Below are positions 53,223 through 64,000 of a stretch of DNA of 64,000 nucleotides, piece by piece. Under the pieces are notes generated by a model that worked only from the letters and a program-made list of their open reading frames with translations, did no database searches and had not been told where the DNA came from. Position 1 is the stretch's first letter. Every line of letters starts with the position of its first letter. Location of the stretch: NCBI GenBank assembly GCA_950022655.1, contig OX465584.1, positions 1,993,694 to 2,057,693 on the forward strand. The letters run 5' to 3'. The translations under genes and the position numbers were made by a program. Source of the stretch: Alentia gelatinosa (taxonomy: Eukaryota > Annelida > Polychaeta > Phyllodocida > Polynoidae).

Positions 53223-54560
53223 AGACGTGTGAAGACGTTCAACAGTGTACAGCCTGCCCCAATCACAGGCACAAGTCCTGAGTCCCCTATTCTGTAGCCA
53301 TTGGAGCTTATCACACCACCTTTGATTGGCTCCACTCAATACAAAACATGCATATTCAAACAGAGGCATGATAGTGAGTTTATAGACCCTGCACGCAATA
53401 TCAAAATTCATGAGGTGTCATGTTTTCGCGAAATTGAACAGTCGGTAATTTACTCGTTTTATTATATCCATGGCATGTTTTTCGAATGATGAAGTAGAGT
53501 CTATATCGATGCCTAGGTAACAATAAGAGTTTACAATGGTGAGTTGTTCGATACCTATATAAGTCTAAGTCTTTCACCTTTTTTAGTTTACTTTTCGGTC
53601 GGTACCAGCAGACCTTAGTCTTTTTTTAATTAACAATCAGGACATTTACTATCGACCATTGTAAGAACTCATCTAAGCTCTTTTGGAGTTTCGTCTGGAC
53701 TTCTCTAGCATTCTTTCCAGTGTGGTATATGACTAGGTCATCTGCGTACAGCTGATAACGGGCCTCTCCAATGTGATAAACGATATCATTTATTTACAAG
53801 ATAAGTAACAGGGGGCCCAGGACCGAGCCCTGCGGGACTCCAAATTCAACTGCTTCCCATTGGGATATGTGGTTGCGAGTACACTGTTTTCGGCCTGACA
53901 GGTATGAGGATACAAAGTCAGTGTCTAATTTTGAGAAACCCATCTTAGTAGTCTTGTATGATGTACACTGTGGAACGCCTTCTTGAAGTCGATAAACACA
54001 GCCCCGTGAGCTCACCGTCGTCACGACCCATATACAAATCATTTGAGAACTCATAAATTGCGTCAGCGGTACCCTTTCCCTTTTCATAACCGTATTGCTT
54101 ACCACTCAACACTGTATTTATCTTAAGTAGGCTGACCAAGTGCTCACCGATTTTCCCCACAACGGGTAACAGAGAAATTGGTCTCCAATTTGAAGGATTT
54201 CCGGGCTTGGGGATTGGAGTCAAAGTTAGCTTCCAACAGTAGCTTGTCTTGCTCAGATTTGGCAGACTGTATACTTTTCCGGGTGATGGCACGAAGTCGC
54301 TCTCCATGGTACAATGCCTCTACTGATTTTGTGTTGGAGTATTCCCTCATTAGTAATTCACAATCATGGATCAAACCCCTGATTTCGTCATTCATCCATG
54401 GCGAGCCATAATCTTTTACTCGCCAGCTTTTAATCGGGCATTTGTAATCAAGATAGTCTATCAGAAAGTCAAACAGGGATTGCCATAGCTCGTCTGGGTC
54501 TGTTAGACTGAAGTAGTACTCGCAGTCACTATCAGTGACCCAGTCACGTAATTCATCGGT
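53190..54560 (-). pseudogene. CR1/Jockey-type LINE remnant, minus strand
   Basis: RT fragments run right to left: MNDEIRGLIHDCELLMREYS (linker), IPKPGNPSNWRPISLLPVVG, KQYGYEKGKGTADAIYEFSN, FGVPQGSVLGPLLLIL, YQLYADDLVIYHTGKN (catalytic) and MPLFEYACFVLSGANQRWCD. Several register changes and probable internal deletions separate them. It abuts or overlaps the end of the 51857-53222 region on the opposite strand. Confidence 0.8.
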
Positions 54561-54633
54561 ATCATGCTACCTCTGAGCGCCCTGGCCCTGAGATGTACCA
54601 CAGAGTAAATAGATCTCTCTTCTCTGTGGATGT

Positions 54634-54872
54634 ACTCTCGTCTAACAATTCCTAACTGCCGTGGTGCCCCCTAGCGGGTGAACGGGGAACAATCGGACAT
54701 TCGCGGTTAACATTTCGTATGACACAGCAGGTATTTTGCCGGCAACCAGCGTAGTGATCTCATTACTTTCTCTCGAGACTGGCACATGTAAACTTCGATT
54801 TCGGCATGGCCTGAAATAAATCATAAGCGAAAAGATTATTCTGCCAATAGATCTACAAAAAAAGAAGAACAG
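54634..54872. mobile_element. Left half of a dispersed repeat, split by MITEs
   Basis: Matches 14882 to about 15290 (CTCGTCTAACAATTCCTAAC, CAGCGTAGTGATCTCATTAC). The right half resumes at 56298. Confidence 0.6.
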
Positions 54873-55632
54873 GGGCCCGTTTCAATAAAAGGCCGTCACA
54901 ATCCATTTAGTGACATGTTTAGTGACCCAAATAGTGACAGGAATAGCAGAAAAAGTTAGGTCTCGTTGCAAAAGGCATGTCACTGTATCAGCAAAAGTCT
55001 AACTATGCCGGCCCCTGTATGTCCCAGAATACACCAACTCATGACTTTATTGTGGTTTACCTTGTGAGTTGGTGGGTTGTTGAGGTAAGCAGCACCCTGT
55101 GTTGGCATCAACTTTGTTGACCCTTGGCATGAGAGTCTAGCCTCTACACTGGCCACCAGAGCAAACGCTTGCTTGATAGCCTAGCAGCGAGTCGTTACCG
55201 GGTTAGGCTGGGCTGGGTTCGGCCCGGCCGATTCCTCACTCTGTCCACTCACACCGGGACCCCAGCAAGTCCTCTGAGAAGTAATTTATAGGGTCCTTGC
55301 GAACACCATATACTTTTGTTTGACGTGGTATCACAACATTAGCTGCCATCTTACAGGCTTTGACGTTTGTGACCAACTGAGACCACAAAATGTCACACAC
55401 GTTCAGACAAGCATAACGAGAGGGTTTTCCCTCTCACTATTTGGACACTACAGTGACCCATACAGTGACTGGACAGCGCACTTCTGAAATTGGACATGCT
55501 TCTATTTGCGCCTGTCTATTACCCTGTGTCGCAGAATTGGTTGTCACTAATTTAAACTACTGAAACGCGAACTGCCGCTATTATGTCACTGGACACAATA
55601 ACGGACGTCCTACAGACTATTGAAATGGGCCC
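54873..55632. mobile_element. PIF/Harbinger-like MITE A of a tandem pair
   Basis: Ends GGGCCCGTTTCAATAAAAGG and CTATTGAAATGGGCCC, preceded by CAG (54870-54872) and followed by CAG (55633-55635). Sub-terminal TAGTGACA motifs are repeated. No transposase. Confidence 0.8.
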
Positions 55633-55635
55633 CAG

Positions 55636-56294
55636 GGGCCCGTTTCAATAGAATGGGTCACTAAACCACTTAGTGACATGTTTAGTGACGCCAATAGTGA
55701 CTTGAATAACAGAAAAAGTTTGGTCGCGTTGCAATAGGCATGTCACTAAAGGGGAGGTGTGTCTTGTCACTAATGTGGATGTGTCCCTAGTTTGGGACAA
55801 CACATGTTGGGTACCCCACCTCTCATACTCATGTCCTACCGGGAACAAGTGCTGTCAAGGTGAGGTCACTGCATAAATTATCGACTGCGCTTGAGTAATT
55901 TTACACTGGACACCAGAGCAGCATTTTCTCTGACAAAATTCAAATGTGAATATAGTTGGATTACATGAGCCAACCTCCTTCATATTTGGCATGTTTATAA
56001 GTTGTATGTGTCCCTAACTGGGGTTAAAGTTTCACAGCTTAATTCGTACGGGAAGAGAAGTTACACGTTTGTGACAATAGAAACGAGAGGGTATACCCTC
56101 TCGCTATTATAGACACTATAGTGACCCTTTTAGTGACTGGACACCCACTTCTGAAATGGTACAATCCACTATTTGCGCCTGTCTGCTACCCAATGTCCCA
56201 CAAACGGTTGTCCCTTAACTACTGCAACGCGAAGTACCGCTATTGTGTCACTAAACCAAATAACGGACGTCCTACAGACTATTGAAACGGGTCC
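55636..56294. mobile_element. PIF/Harbinger-like MITE B of a tandem pair
   Basis: Starts GGGCCCGTTTCAATAGAATG directly after the shared CAG, ends CTATTGAAACGGGTCC, and is followed by a third CAG (56295-56297). Same family and orientation as MITE A. The interior has the CACCAGAGCA module also seen in the GGCCCTGTTT family. Confidence 0.8.
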
Positions 56295-56297
56295 CAG

Positions 56298-56455
56298 GTT
56301 CTAGTTTTCCTTCCACGAGATTCTCACTCTCGTGGCCTCTCAGTCTCCAAGCCTAAGTTTGGTTCACTATGTCTCTATGTGCGGGAGAGTCTTTAAGTGG
56401 ATATCACAGAAATTTACACATTTTATATGTGGTAGGTAATTATAGGCTCTTAAAT
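56298..56455. mobile_element. Right half of the split dispersed repeat
   Basis: Matches 15290-15445 (CACGAGATTCTCACTCTCGT, TTTGGTTCACTATGTCTC). Confidence 0.6.
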
Positions 56456-57000
56456 GTAGTGAAATTATGTTATTACGTTCATCATGATGTTCTTAATTTC
56501 GACAAATTGCACTACAACTCCTAACAGAGATAAATAAATCCTGACAATCTAGAGAATAGAGTGCCAATGAATTTTTCACTCTCCAATTGTGGACTTCAAC
56601 ACTGCGCATGTTCGGGCATGCGCACAAGATACTATTGGGCGATAAAACAAGTATTTTGCAAGGTAACCAATTTACGCATTACACCGGTTCTCGTCTGTGT
56701 ACGCCGTTGGGAACCCGGAGAACTAGCGCCTCCAAGTCTCTGTGAAAGAGACTAGCGCAGTGTCAGATGATTGACATATTTAGGTGTCACGTGAACCATC
56801 CCTAATGACTAAAACAAAATAAAACTAATCCATCACAAACTATAACGTCGACTGAAATGAGGATGCTGGTTTGGTAATATAAAAGGACTCTAGAATAGAT
56901 TACCCGAGGAAGAAACCATTATATCGTTTTCACTACCGAGGTTGGTGGTTGCGTTTGGCAACAACCGGACAGGGCCTAGGAAAATATAGGGGTTGGGTTG

Positions 57001-57008
57001 GTGTGTGT

Positions 57009-57039
<31 letters not shown>

Positions 57040-57042
57040 GGC
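57001..57042. repeat. GT microsatellite and G run
   Basis: A (GT)n stretch followed by a run of about 18 G. Another G-rich stretch lies at 57199-57227. Confidence 0.9.
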
Positions 57043-57248
57043 AGAAGGAATCTATACATGTAAGGGATGGGGAATAAGGGACCACCCTTTCTACCATAAA
57101 TTTCATATAATTGTTATCAGTATTAAAAGGAGGTTTGGCAAATTACTGCAGTAAAAATAACAAATATTTCACTCATCAGTTATAATCGACCAAAATGTAG
57201 GGGGGGGGGTGGTAGGGGGGGGGGGGGAAAGGACTAGAGTTAATTTTA

Positions 57249-58557
<1,309 letters not shown>

Positions 58558-58865
58558 TGTTATGATTTATTTCAAACGAGACACAGTGTTACTATCTGTG
58601 TGACTAGTAAACTAAATGAGTGACTCCAAGGCTTCGTCCCGTTACAAGCTTTATTGCAGATGGTGTTATAACGGCTCTCTGACCGGACTGACTCGAGTAT
58701 GTCGAGATCAGGATTATATGCTGCGCCTCAGCCGCGTGGGGGCAACCCGTATTGATCGTAACCAAGGGGGATTACCTCACACGGCGTGACACGCAGCCGG
58801 CTTGATCCATAAGGCCGAGGGATATAATCTGCATGTTTAACAAACCGATATTTTGGATCGTGACA
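58558..58865 (-). repeat. Probable 3' LTR of the envelope-bearing element
   Basis: Read on the minus strand it begins TGTCACGATCC after CCCGGGGATAG (a short purine tract), contains ACAATAAAGC as a polyadenylation signal, and ends AAATAAATCATAACA. The partner LTR is off the window, so the ends rest on TG/CA and context. Confidence 0.55.
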
Positions 58866-59802
58866 CTATCCCCGGGCAAAACGGAAAACTCACTCCGATG
58901 AGTTATTGAAAAAAAGTAAGTTATGATGACATAATTTGTAGTTACCGAATAAATAGGATTACAAACTAGTGTGCTCTGGTAGAGAGAGTAAGATGCTTGG
59001 CTGGCGCAAAGAGGTGATACAATTATTCATTAAATCTTGATGCGGTCTTGGTAACCTGGAAAATAAGGTGTCGTGGAGATAGACCACGGCACATTACGTG
59101 GTATTACGTAATGTTGCGTAACCATCCCCAGGACGACTGAGGAACCACTCTGATGGTTCTGCTGATAATGATGTTAAGTATAGTAGCAAGTAACGGGAAG
59201 TGATACAAGTAAGGCTTAACATAAAGATTATATGTTATATACAAGTAAGTTAATTAGTATGTCTGAACGACATCTGACAATGAAGTGCTCATGCTTGATC
59301 TTAATGTTCTGGGCATGGCATGTTGTCATTAGTGTCACAATGTTGTTGTCGTTCACAGTTTGGCGATGCTGGTCCGCGGCTCGGTCTGCGGTGGGCGCAC
59401 CAGCGGCACAGACCGGGTTCTCCCAGCTGGGAGCTGGTAGCCGCGAAGGTGTTGTTGTCGCGTGTGAGCGTAGGTGTTGACGCTCGGTGTCAGTTGGTTT
59501 CGCTCGGCTCCGACGTGTCACTGCAGGGGTGAGAATAATCGGGTGTGAGCGAACAAAGTGCATGCGGGTTTGACCAAACTGAGCGCATGCGGGTGTGACA
59601 GCGTGCCTGTGGCAGCGTCATTACACAAACAATGGGAGACAAGTTAATCTGGACTGGGCTGTGGGGGGGGTATATAAGCGGCAGTCTGACAGTTCATGAT
59701 ACGTAACAACGATATGCATCAACAGAGGACGGGTAGATGTTGTGGTGCGTTATGAGTGTATGCTATGTTCGTTGTGATGTGAGCGTATTGACTTTACCTG
59801 GC
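58866..59802. other. 3' non-coding part of the envelope-bearing element
   Basis: No supported gene. The plus strand carries a TATATAAGCGGCAGTCTGAC motif near 59671 that looks like a TATA box, though it points against the element's direction. Confidence 0.35.
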
Positions 59803-60510
59803 TCAAGGATTGAGCTGCTTCAGCTCCTCGTCCATTGATGATCCTGGTGCGATTATGTAGGACGCTAGGCCAGCTAGGGCGACACGGTGGTGGTTTTTGT
59901 CGGCCCAGGGGATCTGGCTCGTGTCCGATCCTTGCACGTCTGTGACTGTGACAATTGCGACGACGAGTCCTCTTGTAGCGCGGAACACAGTCCATCGAGC
60001 TGACAGTGGGACCGGAATGTCTGAAGGTAGGTGGATCTCATGGGACTGACCTTGGACCGTGATGGTGATGGGGCCAGACCACTGGACGGAGAGCGTTCTC
60101 CATAGGCAAGCGGAGAGTGTTGTGGAGCGTATGGAGGGAGCGTTGGTCAGGGTAAAGATGTTTGTCTCCATTGGTATGGGTAGGAGGGGTAGGGTGCAGC
60201 ATCGAGAGCGGAAAAATAGCTTAAGTTGGACGGTGGGGGACTGCTTGTGGTGCGTTTTGAATGATTTCAAGCGGCGCCACAAGGCGGGTAGGAGTCGGGA
60301 AAGTATCATTCCGAGAATGACTATAAGAATGATACGGATGAGGGGGGAGGAGATATAAGAGTTAAGGTAGGTGGGCGGGGCTCTGGTGGTTGGGCTGGCA
60401 TATGGTGGCCGGGCGGTGTTGGATTCGACCTATTCCTCTTTTTTGTCGAGTTTGGACATTCTGTCCATCCAGGCGTCAAGATCCAGAGCGGCGGAGGATA
60501 GGGTGGGCAT
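59803..60510 (-). pseudogene. Extra 3' ORF with a membrane segment (unknown function), one internal stop
   Basis: Starts ATGCCCACC at 60510, three bases past the envelope stop, and ends at 59803, 236 codons. A TAG at 60430-60432 (codon 27) interrupts it; the remaining frame is open. After the stop come a Pro/Thr-rich stretch, a strong hydrophobic segment (SPLIRIILIVILGMILSRLL) followed by basic residues, and then a domain of alternating hydrophobic residues (TITVQGQSHEIHLPSDIPVP, LVVAIVTVTDVQG) that suggests beta strands. This arrangement suggests a small single-pass membrane protein. I do not recognise a family. A reinitiated or spliced message would be needed to express it after envelope. 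Confidence 0.6.
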
Positions 60511-60512
60511 TG

Positions 60513-62477
60513 TTAGTACAGGAGAAAGTGGGAGAGTTTACACAATGTGTATATAGAGAGGAGAAGGGCTATCGCGCTTAAGATGGTAGAAGAAGCTGCG
60601 AAAAGCGGGTGTGAAGTGGCTGGACGTAGGAGTTCTGAGATGGAGTGCAGTGTGTAGCTAGAGTTGTCTGCGGAGGTGAGGGCTTGAGTGAGTGTCTTAA
60701 GGTCTGAAAGGCTTTTATACAGTGAATCCGAGCGAGATGTTGCGTCTGATTGTGCTTTGTTAATTAGAGGTAAATGAACGTTCGGAGGAAAGGTGAGAAG
60801 TGAGTCGCCTTTGAAGGACGGCGGTGGCGGTCGGAAGGAAGAAATTACGGGTAAATTAAGGGTGTGTAAGAAGTTTTGGCTGGTGGGTTTGGATTCACAA
60901 GAGGAGGAGGGTGAAACAAGTAATCGATTGTTAATGGATAGAGTGCATCCTCAGGGTACCTTTACGATTGCGTAAGAGGGGCTGCGTACGGATGTTCGCA
61001 CTAGGGTGTTAGAGTTGTTACAAGTAAGGGCGGCATGCGTCTGTGGTGTTGTAACAAGGAAGGTATCAGGAGATAAAGGGTGGATAGAGGGTGGCGGTGC
61101 GTCAAGCAGTTTAACACTGTAAGTGCAAAGGCTTGAGACGCGGCGCGGGTTATTGAGGAAGAGCGCTAGTGTGCAGGTAGGTTTTGAAATGTGAGATATG
61201 TGAAGGGGGAGTGGACAGTTGTAGATTGTGTGGGATGTGCACATAGATAAGTCTAAATCGCTTAACTCCACAAATGTCATGTCTGCAGAGTTCATTGCGA
61301 GGTAGGGAGGAATGTTGTTGAGATGTGTGAAACCGGAGCGGTTTTGATGAACAGTGTCGAAAGGTATAGGGTGAGAAACTAATTTATAAATGGAGTAGGT
61401 GCAGGGTCTGGATACGATTGGGACTTCGAATTCTATAGTGATGAGGTCTTCTTTTAGGCTAAAGGATTCGATAGGTTGGGAGTAGTAAAAGGATTGTGGT
61501 AAGGTGAGAATGGAAAAATCCGAATTTTTGTTGAGGAGGTCTAAAGCTAGCTGATCGAGCGATTCTGCTAGTAGTGTGGGAGAAACTAAAGATCGGGGAA
61601 GTTGCGATGACTGTAATTCCAAAAGGTCGATCGCGAGTTGTTTTAGTGTGGTAAGTAGTCTGGATAGTAGAGTGAGTTGTGTGTGCGCTGTAGTGAAGAG
61701 GGAAGTCGCTTCTTTTGTTGCGTGAGTGCTGAGGTGGAGGTTAGAAAGGAGAATGTGAAAATCGTCATCGATAGATGCGATTGCGGAGGAGAGGTTTTTC
61801 AGAAGGAGGAGATTGACTGCGGTCTGGTGTGAGGCCTCTTTGACGAGCTGCGCAGTGAGATGCGACAGCTTGAGGAGCACGCGGTCGCGTTGTCTCTCAT
61901 TCCTCACGCCAGATGATAGATAGAGCTCTACTGATTGTAGATGCTCGTTTGCGCGGTCCACGTCAGGCTGCCGGGCTGTGCCGATAAAGTCTGACAAAAT
62001 GTCGCCTAAAGGCTGGATCAGCGCGCGGCGAGTACGTGAGTGGTTTGTTTCACGGTAGCTGTCAATCTCTTTGTTCAGGGTGAGGATTGTGTGGAAGAGG
62101 GTGGAAGAGGCATTATCAATATTCTTAGCATTAGTGGATAGGATGGGATCAGTGGAAAGGTTTGTGTTAAGAATGGGTGATATAAGAAGGGGTGGTGAGG
62201 GTGAGTTGAGATGGGATATATCGATGGTAAGGACCAGGGAGGCTTGCCTGTGGCCTGTTAATAATGTTTTTGGCAATTTGTGGAATGTTATTCTGAAGTT
62301 TGGTCTTGACACAACCAAGTCCAGTGCTGATGAGAAGTGTAGTACACTGAAAAGAGGGGAATGCTTTTGGTGTGGGTATGATGTAACTGAGATGTGATTG
62401 AAGTCGATAGTCGTTAGGAAATCATTACGCTGCTTAGAAATATATTGTAAGGCTAAGTGATGAAGCAAAGACTGGTG
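60513..62477 (-). pseudogene. env: F-type envelope-like glycoprotein gene, one internal stop
   Basis: An open minus-strand frame runs from about 62477 to a TAA at 60513-60515, interrupted only by TGA at 60951-60953. The layout matches baculovirus F/errantivirus Env: an N-terminal part of about 145 residues, a furin-type site RTRR, then a fusion-peptide-like ALIQPLGDILSDFIGTA, a long helical region rich in Leu/His/Thr, a Cys-containing ectodomain, and past the internal stop a C-terminal hydrophobic anchor (ILSAIALLLSIYTL). No ATG or signal peptide opens the frame. A cag acceptor at about 62478 suggests the start comes from a spliced leader, as in known errantiviruses. Annotated as a broken copy. 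Confidence 0.75.
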
Positions 62478-63230
62478 TCTACAGTGTTAAACTGAGACAC
62501 GCCTCGTCGGGCAGAATCAAAGCTATGGAATGGGCTTGTGACCAACCTTATAATCGCCGCTAAGGCCAGAAATGCCATGTCGTCGGTGCTGATAGTCTTT
62601 AGACAATGCGGTCTAGTCGGATACTGGCTTTCGTGGAACGGGAATCAGAGTGGGAGCTAAGCACCTGACTGAGTAAGCCCGTTCACTCGGCGAGTTTCTG
62701 TGGCAGAGCGCGCCTTGATGACGCATGCTCACAGAGGGGGGTTCCGACGTAATGACCTGTGGGTCCTGACAGGATCCCGTAACCATGGACGCCAATGGCA
62801 GTGAATCCTGGTTGATTAGGGCAGCTGGTCACGATATCGCCTACACATTGATCCGTTACGCAACGTGTGCGCACCTCATTATGAGGGTTTGCCTAAATCC
62901 CGAGGTTGAGTGGTGTTCATCCGTCACCTTACGCAATGTCAAGCTGTTCGACGCCATCGATTGGCGCAAACACGTAACAGTAACCATGCGATGTGGACTG
63001 GTCACAATCTCGTGTGAATGCGGGGAGGCGTGTTGCGTGCCTCGTTACGTAAGATGTTGATTGGTGAGTGGTGCGGCGTGTGCTGTGTTGCGTAATGTGT
63101 TATGTTGGTGTCCTATGTTGAGTTCTGTTGATTACGGTTGTCAGGGTGAGTCATGCGGGGGCGCTATGGCTTAAGGCCGAGGCCTAGGCCAGCGATGTTT
63201 CTGGGCTCAGCACGCTCGCAAATTCTGTAG
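62478..63230 (-). other. Gap between integrase and envelope
   Basis: About 750 bp without a supported frame, longer than usual between pol and env in errantiviruses. The end nearest env has a plausible splice acceptor (gtagacaccag). It may be untranslated leader or decayed coding sequence. Confidence 0.4.
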
Positions 63231-64000
63231 CTATTGGATGGTGGGAGGGGGTCTGCCGGTTTTCAGGCGTTGCAGAAAGCGTTTATCGCGGGGGTGGGGG
63301 ACTTTTAATCTTTCTATGTGAATGGGTTTGGTGGTAGTTCTGCCATCTGATAATCTTCTCAGGTGGCATGTGTTTCGTGTGGTGAATTTAGTAATGAGGT
63401 ATGGGCCAGTGAATGTTTTCTGTAATTTCTTGGAGGTTCTTTTTACTAAAAGAGTAGGAATTTGGAGATAGGCGATGTCGTCTTCTTTGAAGTTGTGCAA
63501 AGATGCCGATTTGTCGAACCTGGCTTTCATTTTGGCGTGTGATTTTGCTAAAGTGACCATGCTTTCCTGTAGTGCTTTTTGCCTCTTTTGGTTCATTGAT
63601 AGCATAAGTGATCTAACGTTTGGAAAGCTGGTTTTCATGAGAGTATGTTTTAGATTTTCAACTGGAAGTGGTGCTGTTTTTCCGAAGACTACCATGTTAG
63701 GGCTGTAACCTAAAGAAGCTGAAGAAGTATTATTTAAACTGAAAACAATGGCTTGCAAAAATGAAGGCCAGTCGTTTTGTGAGGAATCCACAAACGTTCT
63801 TAGGCATGCTTGTATGGAAGCGTTGTAGCGTTCCACTAGGCCTTGGGTACGTGAGTGGTATGTGCTGCTGTGTTTTTGATGAATTCTGAGTGCATTACAA
63901 AATGTTTTGAAGGTGTTAGAAGTGAAGGTTGAACCGTTGTCAGTGTAGATGTGGGATGGTATGCCGTGTATGCAAAATACTTTGTTGAAAAGTTCCTGGG
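63231..64000 (-). CDS. pol: Gypsy Pol C-terminus: integrase (partial, runs off right edge)
   Basis: Open from the right edge to a stop at 63231. It contains the second catalytic Asp in IYTDNGSTFTSNTFK and the catalytic Glu in RTQGLVERYNAS, followed by the usual SLNNTSSASLGYSPNMVVFG region and a C-terminal GPYLITKF...HIERLKVP chromatin/DNA-binding segment. The frame is undamaged over these 256 codons. Upstream RT and RNase H would lie beyond 64000. Confidence 0.9.
   Translation of the reverse strand, partial: QELFNKVFCIHGIPSHIYTDNGSTFTSNTFKTFCNALRIHQKHSSTYHSRTQGLVERYNASIQACLRTFVDSSQNDWPSFLQAIVFSLNNTSSASLGYSPNMVVFGKTAPLPVENLKHTLMKTSFPNVRSLMLSMNQKRQKALQESMVTLAKSHAKMKARFDKSASLHNFKEDDIAYLQIPTLLVKRTSKKLQKTFTGPYLITKFTTRNTCHLRRLSDGRTTTKPIHIERLKVPHPRDKRFLQRLKTGRPPPTIQ

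Larger units (their letters stand above)
58558..64000 (-). mobile_element. Envelope-bearing Ty3/Gypsy element, 3' half
   Basis: On the minus strand the order is integrase (64000 to 63231), a gap, an envelope-like gene (62477 to 60513), a further ORF (60510 to 59803), a non-coding stretch, then a G-rich tract and a probable 3' LTR (58865 to 58558). The 5' half is beyond the right edge. The layout is that of errantivirus-like elements, with an extra ORF added after the envelope. Both 3' ORFs carry one premature stop, so this copy is probably inactive. Confidence 0.8.

Noticed and set aside
59228..59563. 111-codon minus-strand ORF as another retroelement gene
   Set aside because: No motif and no conservation argument. 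It sits downstream of the last credible ORF and upstream of the LTR.
59671..59690. Plus-strand promoter TATATAAGCGGC for a host gene
   Set aside because: No supported plus-strand gene follows. The site lies in non-coding sequence of a minus-strand retroelement.

Overview
This is animal nuclear DNA with no sign of bacterial gene organisation. About the first 23 kb is one split gene on the minus strand, the orthologue of CTR9, the TPR-repeat subunit of the PAF1 RNA polymerase II elongation complex. I could place 18 coding exons (start codon at 23030, leftmost exon at 1880) by protein similarity plus GT/AG junctions with matching phase. The C-terminal charged tail lies beyond the left edge. Dense intronic minisatellites, tRNA-derived SINEs, many short inverted-repeat transposons and several LTR/LINE families suggest a repeat-rich invertebrate. 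The species cannot be named from the sequence.

Layout. 1-23.1 kb: CTR9, its introns filled with tandem arrays (48-, 36-, 94-, 71-, 36-, about 33-, 52- and about 115-bp units), a dispersed hAT-like MITE family with at least ten copies, and SINEs. 23.1-31.5 kb: no host gene seen; a GAGGGA-rich minisatellite, a frameshifted MULE transposase fragment, and several inverted-repeat elements, one of about 2 kb enclosing a minisatellite. 31.57-36.44 kb: a complete, apparently young Ty3/Gypsy retrotransposon (130-bp LTRs, 5-bp target duplication) with one in-frame stop between gag and pol. 37.6-41.7 kb: a LINE with a KH-domain first ORF and a coding strand very rich in A and C. 41.7-42.4 kb: a duplicated LINE tail. 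43.5-47.1 kb: a 5'-truncated, decayed Gypsy element split by a MITE. 47.2-48.1 kb: a second copy of that MITE. 48.8-51.1 kb: two LINE fragments in opposite directions. 51.8-53.2 kb: an unrecognised, possibly two-exon, decayed coding region. 53.2-54.6 kb: a third LINE fragment. 54.87-56.29 kb: two MITEs of one family inserted head to tail. 57.0-57.4 kb: G tracts and a long CA microsatellite. 58.56-64 kb: the 3' half of a third Gypsy element on the minus strand, carrying integrase, an F-type envelope-like gene and a further small membrane-protein ORF before its LTR.

The most interesting parts are the envelope-bearing Gypsy element with its extra ORF, the possible extra in-frame CTR9 exon, the KH-domain LINE, and the MITE pair sharing a CAG target site with an empty-site copy elsewhere in the window. 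Coordinates of spliced exons were placed by hand to the base; repeat edges are approximate unless a target duplication is stated.
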